Source: Zavarzinella formosa DSM 19928 (lineage in GTDB: Bacteria; Planctomycetota; Planctomycetia; Gemmatales; Gemmataceae). Taken from it: 64,000 bases of DNA. The notes beneath the pieces were generated by a model. That model worked only from the letters and a program-made list of their open reading frames with translations. It ran no database searches and was not told where the DNA came from. Below, in pieces: positions 60,393 through 64,000 of this stretch (positions are counted from its first letter, which is position 1; each line of letters starts with the position of its first letter). Location of the stretch: NCBI RefSeq assembly GCF_000255705.1, contig NZ_JH636449.1, positions 19,188 through 83,187 on the forward strand. Direction: 5' to 3'. A program made the position numbers and the translations under genes.

Positions 60393-60653
60393 ATGGGCAT
60401 GCAGTGTAAGATTTGCGCGAAGACGCCTGCCGTGGGCAACCAGAAGACCTATCGCGGGAAGGCCAAGTACCTCGGCGGGGTCGGTAAGAAGATCACCGGC
60501 ACCTCCCGCCGCGTCTATTACCCAAACCTCCAGAGCATCCGCATCGTCCTCGACGGCAAGACCGTCCGGGCCAACGTGTGCGTCCAGTGCATCCGCAGCG
60601 GCCGGATCACCCGTCCGGTGAAGCGGAAGGCTTTCGCCACCCCCACGGTCTAA
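60393..60653 (+). CDS. rpmB: 50S ribosomal protein L28
   Basis: 86 residues. CKICAKTPAVGNQKT at the start and CVQC near the end give the two CxxC pairs of the zinc (C+) form of L28; TSRRVYYPNLQSIRI is the conserved core. Large-subunit protein. ATG 60393 is used, with a second ATG two codons on. Preceded by GGAG. The next gene is gatC, 60 bases later. Confidence 0.95.
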   Translation: MGMQCKICAKTPAVGNQKTYRGKAKYLGGVGKKITGTSRRVYYPNLQSIRIVLDGKTVRANVCVQCIRSGRITRPVKRKAFATPTV

Positions 60654-60713
60654 TCCCCATCGGGCTGTCCCCGCGTGCCGCGCCCCGGAACGACGGGACG
60701 GGAGAACTCCGGC

Positions 60714-61016
60714 ATGGACATTGATAACGTTCGCAAAGTGGCCAAGCTCGCGCGCCTCGATCTTTCCGAGGCCGACTTGGCCACGATGACCACACAACTC
60801 TCGGCCATCCTCAGTTATGTCGATCAGTTGAAGGAACTCGACACGGACAACGTGGAGCCGATGGCCCACCCGTTGCCGTTGAAAAACGTGTTCCGCCCCG
60901 ACGAACTCCGTCCCTCCCTTCCGGTCGACGAAGCCCTGAAAAACGCCCCCGCCCGCAGCGGCGACTTCTTCGCCGTCCCCGCGATTCTGGACGCTGGGGA
61001 TGATTTGAGTCATTGA
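60714..61016 (+). CDS. gatC: Asp/Glu-tRNA(Asn/Gln) amidotransferase subunit C
   Basis: 100 residues. The GatC signature is visible: DIDNVRKVAKLARLDLSE and QLSAILSYVDQLKELDTDNVEPMAHP, with the C-terminal LRPSLPVDEALKNAP...DFFAVPAIL. It wraps GatA and GatB in the GatCAB complex that converts mischarged Glu-tRNA(Gln) or Asp-tRNA(Asn). gatA follows after a 632-base gap that carries a small cassette, unusual for this operon. Confidence 0.94.
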   Translation: MDIDNVRKVAKLARLDLSEADLATMTTQLSAILSYVDQLKELDTDNVEPMAHPLPLKNVFRPDELRPSLPVDEALKNAPARSGDFFAVPAILDAGDDLSH

Positions 61017-61017
61017 A

Positions 61018-61059
61018 GTTAGGGTTTAGGGGATAGGGTTTAGGGTTTAGGGGTTAGCA
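61018..61059. repeat. left arm of TTTAGGG-type inverted repeat
   Basis: 42 bases of AGGGTTT/AGGGGTT units, two bases after the gatC stop. Pairs with 61610-61644, seven bases shorter; the outer 15 bases (GTTAGGGTTTAGGGG) and inner 15 (GTTTAGGGGTTAGCA) match exactly. Confidence 0.85.
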
Positions 61060-61068
61060 GGCATCCCT

Positions 61069-61278
61069 ATGGAACATCTTCGCTCTGAGGCCACACGCCG
61101 GCCTCATGGACTTTCTGATTGCCAGCCTCACAATCTGGGCGACTATCATGAGTCTGCTCCGAGCCCGGAGTTATTGATTGAACTGCACAGACGACTGGCT
61201 GCTTACGACGCAGACCCAAGCCGGGCGTTGACGTGGGAACAAGTTGTCGCCAAAGTGACACGGACGAAGCGAGGCTAG
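61069..61278 (+). CDS. small protein, possible addiction-module component
   Basis: 69 residues. The N-terminal half has no recognisable pattern, but SPELLIELHRRLAAYDADPSRALTWEQVVAKV resembles the putative addiction-module proteins common in planctomycetes and cyanobacteria (ELxxRLxxYDxDPxxAxxWEQV). No toxin gene is adjacent, as the next gene is a DUF7660 protein. It lies inside the segment bracketed by the TTTAGGG-type inverted repeat. Confidence 0.5.
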   Translation: MEHLRSEATRRPHGLSDCQPHNLGDYHESAPSPELLIELHRRLAAYDADPSRALTWEQVVAKVTRTKRG

Positions 61279-61300
61279 TCATCGTAAAATGAGGTCCGGG

Positions 61301-61549
61301 ATGGACAATCCGATGGCGATCCATTCAAGGGACGACTTGGTGTCATTTATCGATCATCTGGCGGCTGACTTGGAGTCCAATCCCGCCGGATGGGAAAACG
61401 ATACGTTGCCCAAATTTCTCGACGCTCTTTCTCGGTACTTGCACGATCTCCCAGGATGGTGTCTCAACAATTCTCCGGAAACCAATCCTGAAACCGCACA
61501 ATGGAGCCTGATCGCCGTCGCTTTGTCTGGTGCCGCCGTTTACGAATAA
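61301..61549 (+). CDS. DUF7660-like small protein
   Basis: 82 residues from ATG 61301 (GAGG upstream); an in-frame ATG lies at 61289. SRDDLVSFIDHLAADLESNPAGWENDTLPKFLDALSRYLHDLPGW and a final WSLIAVALSGAAVYE give the pattern of DUF7660 proteins (SR-DDL..F...LA.DL...P..WEN..L..FL.AL..WL.D). Function unknown; some members are immunity-like. Inside the same bracketed segment. Confidence 0.7.
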   Translation: MDNPMAIHSRDDLVSFIDHLAADLESNPAGWENDTLPKFLDALSRYLHDLPGWCLNNSPETNPETAQWSLIAVALSGAAVYE

Positions 61550-61609
61550 CGCGGACTGATTGTCAAAGTTCCATAATTCAACAAGACCGACGATCACGCT
61601 GTCTTTGCT

Positions 61610-61644
61610 TGCTAACCCCTAAACCCCAACCCCTAAACCCTAAC
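61610..61644. repeat. right arm of TTTAGGG-type inverted repeat
   Basis: 35 bases, reverse complement of 61018-61059 except for one 7-base unit. It ends four bases before the gatA start codon, so if the arm pairs in mRNA it would mask the gatA start region. No Shine-Dalgarno is present there. Confidence 0.85.
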
Positions 61645-61648
61645 CACA

Positions 61649-63106
61649 ATGATCGAACGCACCGCCGCCGAATTGATTGCCCTGCAAGCGAAGGGCGAAG
61701 CCACCGCCGAGGCGATCACGGATGCCTTTCTCGCGTCCATCAAGGCCCGCGACGGTGAAGTGAAGGCTTACCAGTTCGTCGACGAGGCTCTCGCCCGCGA
61801 ACAGGCGAAGGCCGTGGACGCCAAGCGCAAGAGCGGGGCAAAGCTCGGGGCGCTGGCCGGGGTGCCCATCGCCATCAAGGACGTGCTTTGCACCAAGGGG
61901 TTGCCGACGACTTGCAGCAGCAAAATGCTGCAAAACTTCATCCCTCCATACGACGCCCATGTGATCGAAAATCTGAAGGCGGCCGATGCCGTGCTGATCG
62001 GCAAGACGAACATGGACGAATTTGCGATGGGTTCGTCCACCGAGAATAGCGCCTACAAAACCACCCGCAACCCGTGGGACTTGGAACGCATCCCCGGCGG
62101 GTCGTCCGGCGGGTCGGCGGCGGCCGTCGCGGCTTGCGAGGCGGCTTGCTCCCTCGGGACGGACACCGGCGGCTCCATCCGGCAACCGGCCAGCCTGTGC
62201 GGCATCGTCGGCATCAAGCCGACCTATGGCCGGGTGTCGCGGTATGGGTTGATTGCCTTCGCCAGTTCGCTCGACCAAGTCGGCCCATTCACCCACGACG
62301 TGACGGACAACGCCCTGCTGATGGAAGTGATCTCCGGTCACGATCCCCGCGACAGCACGAGTGTTGATGAACCAGTTCCCGCCTACACGAAGACGCTGAA
62401 CACGCCGGTGAAGGGGCTGACTATCGGCGTCGCCCGCGAATACTTCGGCGAGGGACTGGACCCGGAGGTGGAAGCCTCCGTGAAGCAAGCCCTCAAGGAA
62501 TACGAAAAGCTCGGGGCGACGATCAAGGAAGTCTCCCTGCCGCACAGCAAATACGCGGTAGCGGTTTATTACATCGTGGCCACCGCCGAGGCTTCCAGCA
62601 ATCTGGCCCGCTACGACGGCATGCACTACGGCCACCGCGCCAAGGGCAAGCACGACCTGATCGCCACTTACAGCAAGAGCCGCGCGGAAGGTTTCGGCAA
62701 GGAAGTTCAACGCCGGATCATGCTGGGAACCTACGCCCTTTCCAGCGGCTACAAGGACGCCTATTACCTGAAAGCCCTCAAGGTTCGCCGCCTCATCAAG
62801 AACGACTTCGACAAAGCCTTCGAGAGTTGCGACGTGGTGATGGGGCCGACCGCCCCGACCCCTGCGTTCAAACTCGGCGAAAAAACCGCCGACCCGCTCT
62901 CAATGTACCTCTCGGACATTTACACCATCTCTTGCAACCTCGCCGGCATTGCCGGCATCAGCATCCCGTGCGGCTTCTCGAAGACGGGCCTCCCCATCGG
63001 CCTGCAAATCCAAGCCCCGCCGTTCGCGGAAGAAAAGATGTTGCAAGTGGCCAGAATGTACGAAGCCGCCACCGACTGGCACACAAAACGGCCGAAGTTG
63101 GGATAA
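61649..63106 (+). CDS. gatA: Asp/Glu-tRNA(Asn/Gln) amidotransferase subunit A
   Basis: 485 residues, amidase-signature family. The Ser-cisSer-Lys triad is intact: Lys77 in IAIKDVL, cis-Ser152 in [11 protein letters not shown] and nucleophile Ser176 in [10 protein letters not shown] (numbering by spacing from GatA of known structure). It frees ammonia from glutamine for the transamidation done with GatB and GatC. gatB is not in this window. Start 61649, four bases after the inverted repeat. Confidence 0.95.
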   Translation: MIERTAAELIALQAKGEATAEAITDAFLASIKARDGEVKAYQFVDEALAREQAKAVDAKRKSGAKLGALAGVPIAIKDVLCTKGLPTTCSSKMLQNFIPPYDAHVIENLKAADAVLIGKTNMDEFAMGSSTENSAYKTTRNPWDLERIPGGSSGGSAAAVAACEAACSLGTDTGGSIRQPASLCGIVGIKPTYGRVSRYGLIAFASSLDQVGPFTHDVTDNALLMEVISGHDPRDSTSVDEPVPAYTKTLNTPVKGLTIGVAREYFGEGLDPEVEASVKQALKEYEKLGATIKEVSLPHSKYAVAVYYIVATAEASSNLARYDGMHYGHRAKGKHDLIATYSKSRAEGFGKEVQRRIMLGTYALSSGYKDAYYLKALKVRRLIKNDFDKAFESCDVVMGPTAPTPAFKLGEKTADPLSMYLSDIYTISCNLAGIAGISIPCGFSKTGLPIGLQIQAPPFAEEKMLQVARMYEAATDWHTKRPKLG

Positions 63107-63137
63107 CCACTGTAGAGACTTTGGTGTGAGAGATTAA

Positions 63138-63566
63138 GTGGCCGATCTCGCCGAACAGATCGCTCATTCTGCCGCGAAAGTTGTCGCCTCGGGCGAATCG
63201 CGGAATGGAAGCGAGTTGGACTATTCGGAAGCCAGCCTGGCGGCTGTTGAGGCGATGCTCGCCGAGGCGGCTGAATTCGCTGGTGAAATGACACCGGCTC
63301 ATCTCACAACCTTGGCTCAAGACATCGGGTGTTACATCTTGGAAGTCGGCCGACGATCATTCGGCGGTCGTTATCTCTGGCACGATCAAAGAGATCAACC
63401 AGTGCTGGTGGTGGGCGAGCCGATTTTTCGGGTCGCCATCCTCGCGTGGAACAAGGTGCGGGGCCGTCTCGGCGGTGATACTGGCGATAACATTCCGTTC
63501 TTCTACGCCGGATTCGCGGAGCGAGTGCGGAGTGCGAGTCCGGGCACTGATGCGTTGTATGTGTAG
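63138..63566 (+). CDS. uncharacterised small protein
   Basis: 142 residues from GTG 63138. A helical N-terminal half (SLAAVEAMLAEAAEFAGEMTPAHLTTLAQDIGCYILEV) is followed by strands (GGRYLWHDQRDQPVLVVGEPIFRVAILAWNKVRGRL), like a DUF-type domain of the immunity/SMI1 sort, but no family is claimed. Starts 31 bases after gatA, same strand. Confidence 0.65.
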   Translation: MADLAEQIAHSAAKVVASGESRNGSELDYSEASLAAVEAMLAEAAEFAGEMTPAHLTTLAQDIGCYILEVGRRSFGGRYLWHDQRDQPVLVVGEPIFRVAILAWNKVRGRLGGDTGDNIPFFYAGFAERVRSASPGTDALYV

Positions 63567-63589
63567 GACGGCAGGGCAGAGAAACTACC

Positions 63590-63676
63590 ATGACTGATTC
63601 GCCGCCAGATGAGTTATTGGAAGCCTTAATCGAACAACTGGCTGCCCGCAAACCAATGGAAACAGCCTCTCTATGA
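63590..63676 (+). CDS. possible 28-residue peptide
   Basis: A short frame from ATG 63590 to TGA 63674-63676 (MTDSPPDELLEALIEQLAARK...). It is acidic and helical and resembles the start of a larger protein, so it could be a remnant. No RBS of note; low confidence. Confidence 0.2.
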   Translation: MTDSPPDELLEALIEQLAARKPMETASL

Positions 63677-63704
63677 CAGCCGCCGACAAACCGGAGTAGA
63701 CCGC

Positions 63705-64000
63705 ATGCGAATCAAAACACTGCTGATTCTCATTCTCTTTTCCACCCTTTCCTTCGCCGCCGACCCGCCGCCATCGAAGCCCGCCTCGCACACAACCAAA
63801 ACCATTCACGGTTGGGAAGTGCGGGTTGATGATCGACTTCTCAGCGGGCCGGAGGCCGACACCGGGAAGACGGCGATTCATTGCGTCGAGGGGCAGCTTC
63901 ATCAAATCACGCTGGTACTGTCCGCCGAGAAGCTGACGCGGTTGCGGAAGGTGCCGATCTGGCTCGATTTCACCTATGACACACTGAAACCGGCCCAATA
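63705..64000 (+). CDS. secreted protein, cut by the window edge
   Basis: ATG 63705 opens a frame that runs to the end (98 complete codons). It has a clear signal peptide (TLLILILFSTLSFAA) and a mature start PPPSKPASHTTKTIHGWEVRVDDRLL. The later part, ALYLHQITL-like strands ending in LRKVPIWLDFTYD, recalls secreted planctomycete proteins often annotated as hypothetical. Nothing more can be said without the rest. Confidence 0.7.
   Translation, partial: MRIKTLLILILFSTLSFAADPPPSKPASHTTKTIHGWEVRVDDRLLSGPEADTGKTAIHCVEGQLHQITLVLSAEKLTRLRKVPIWLDFTYDTLKPAQ

Noticed and set aside
61018-61059. Telomere-like repeat (TTTAGGG)
   Set aside because: Only a few units, internal to an operon and inverted; bacterial chromosome context rules out a telomere.
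1-64000. tRNA or rRNA genes
   Set aside because: I looked through the intergenic gaps for T-loop-like GGTTCRANNCC sequences and cloverleaf halves and found none; a covariance-model scan was not possible here.

Overview
The window is bacterial chromosome from a planctomycete, most likely of the Gemmata group (inference). The reasons are families that are typical of or expanded in that phylum: DUF1549/DUF1553 and DUF1501 partners, a PVC-type haem protein, a DUF1559 pilin-like protein, DUF1080, DUF4337, a Gemmata-type paralogous lipoprotein family, and secreted proteins with the N-terminal 'LExR' block. GC is moderately high, start codons often lack a strong Shine-Dalgarno, and most genes sit singly or in short operons. 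No rRNA, tRNA, CRISPR array or transposase gene was seen.

Layout. 1-3.2 kb: type IV pilus/type II secretion ATPases PilT and PilB, followed by a third gene cut by the window edge. 3.6-7.1 kb: a VapBC-like pair, a Uma2 protein and two membrane proteins. 7.2-13.4 kb: DUF1080, DUF1549/DUF1553, DUF1501 and PPC-domain secreted proteins, interrupted by a small two-gene module whose aspartic-protease gene is frameshifted. 13.4-15.1 kb: tyrosine phosphatase, MESH1-like alarmone hydrolase and nucleotidyltransferase. 15.5-24.5 kb: large secreted repeat proteins, an exported methyltransferase, a TPR protein, a GT25-like glycosyltransferase and a hairpin-rich intergenic region. 24.5-31.3 kb: HAD hydrolase, three tandem small lipoprotein paralogues, an SGNH-like protein and a PVC-type haem/HEAT-like protein. 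31.5-40.2 kb: one giant gene for a cyclic beta-1,2-glucan synthase-like protein. 40.3-49.5 kb, minus strand: macrodomain protein, secreted protein, ECF sigma factor, then a tight six-gene run (CYTH, panC, mgtE, an M50 pseudo-protease, an MlaF-like ABC ATPase, a Clp-like AAA+ protein). 49.5-55.2 kb: Rieske protein, membrane protein, MauG-like peroxidase, DUF1559 protein, mnmA, DUF4337. 55.5-64 kb: ECF sigma factor with its probable anti-sigma factor, a metzincin with two P-domains, rpmB, gatC, a small cassette, gatA and three further genes.

The strongest unusual signals are two. The first is the run M50 pseudo-protease - ABC ATPase - degenerate Clp-like AAA+ at 42.4-46.3 kb, where two of the three proteins lack key catalytic residues. 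The second is a set of long intergenic inverted repeats whose arms are themselves short-period (7-10 base) tandem repeats, mostly just after stop codons. One such pair brackets a two-gene cassette between gatC and gatA. A separate hairpin family with a conserved core occurs two or three times.
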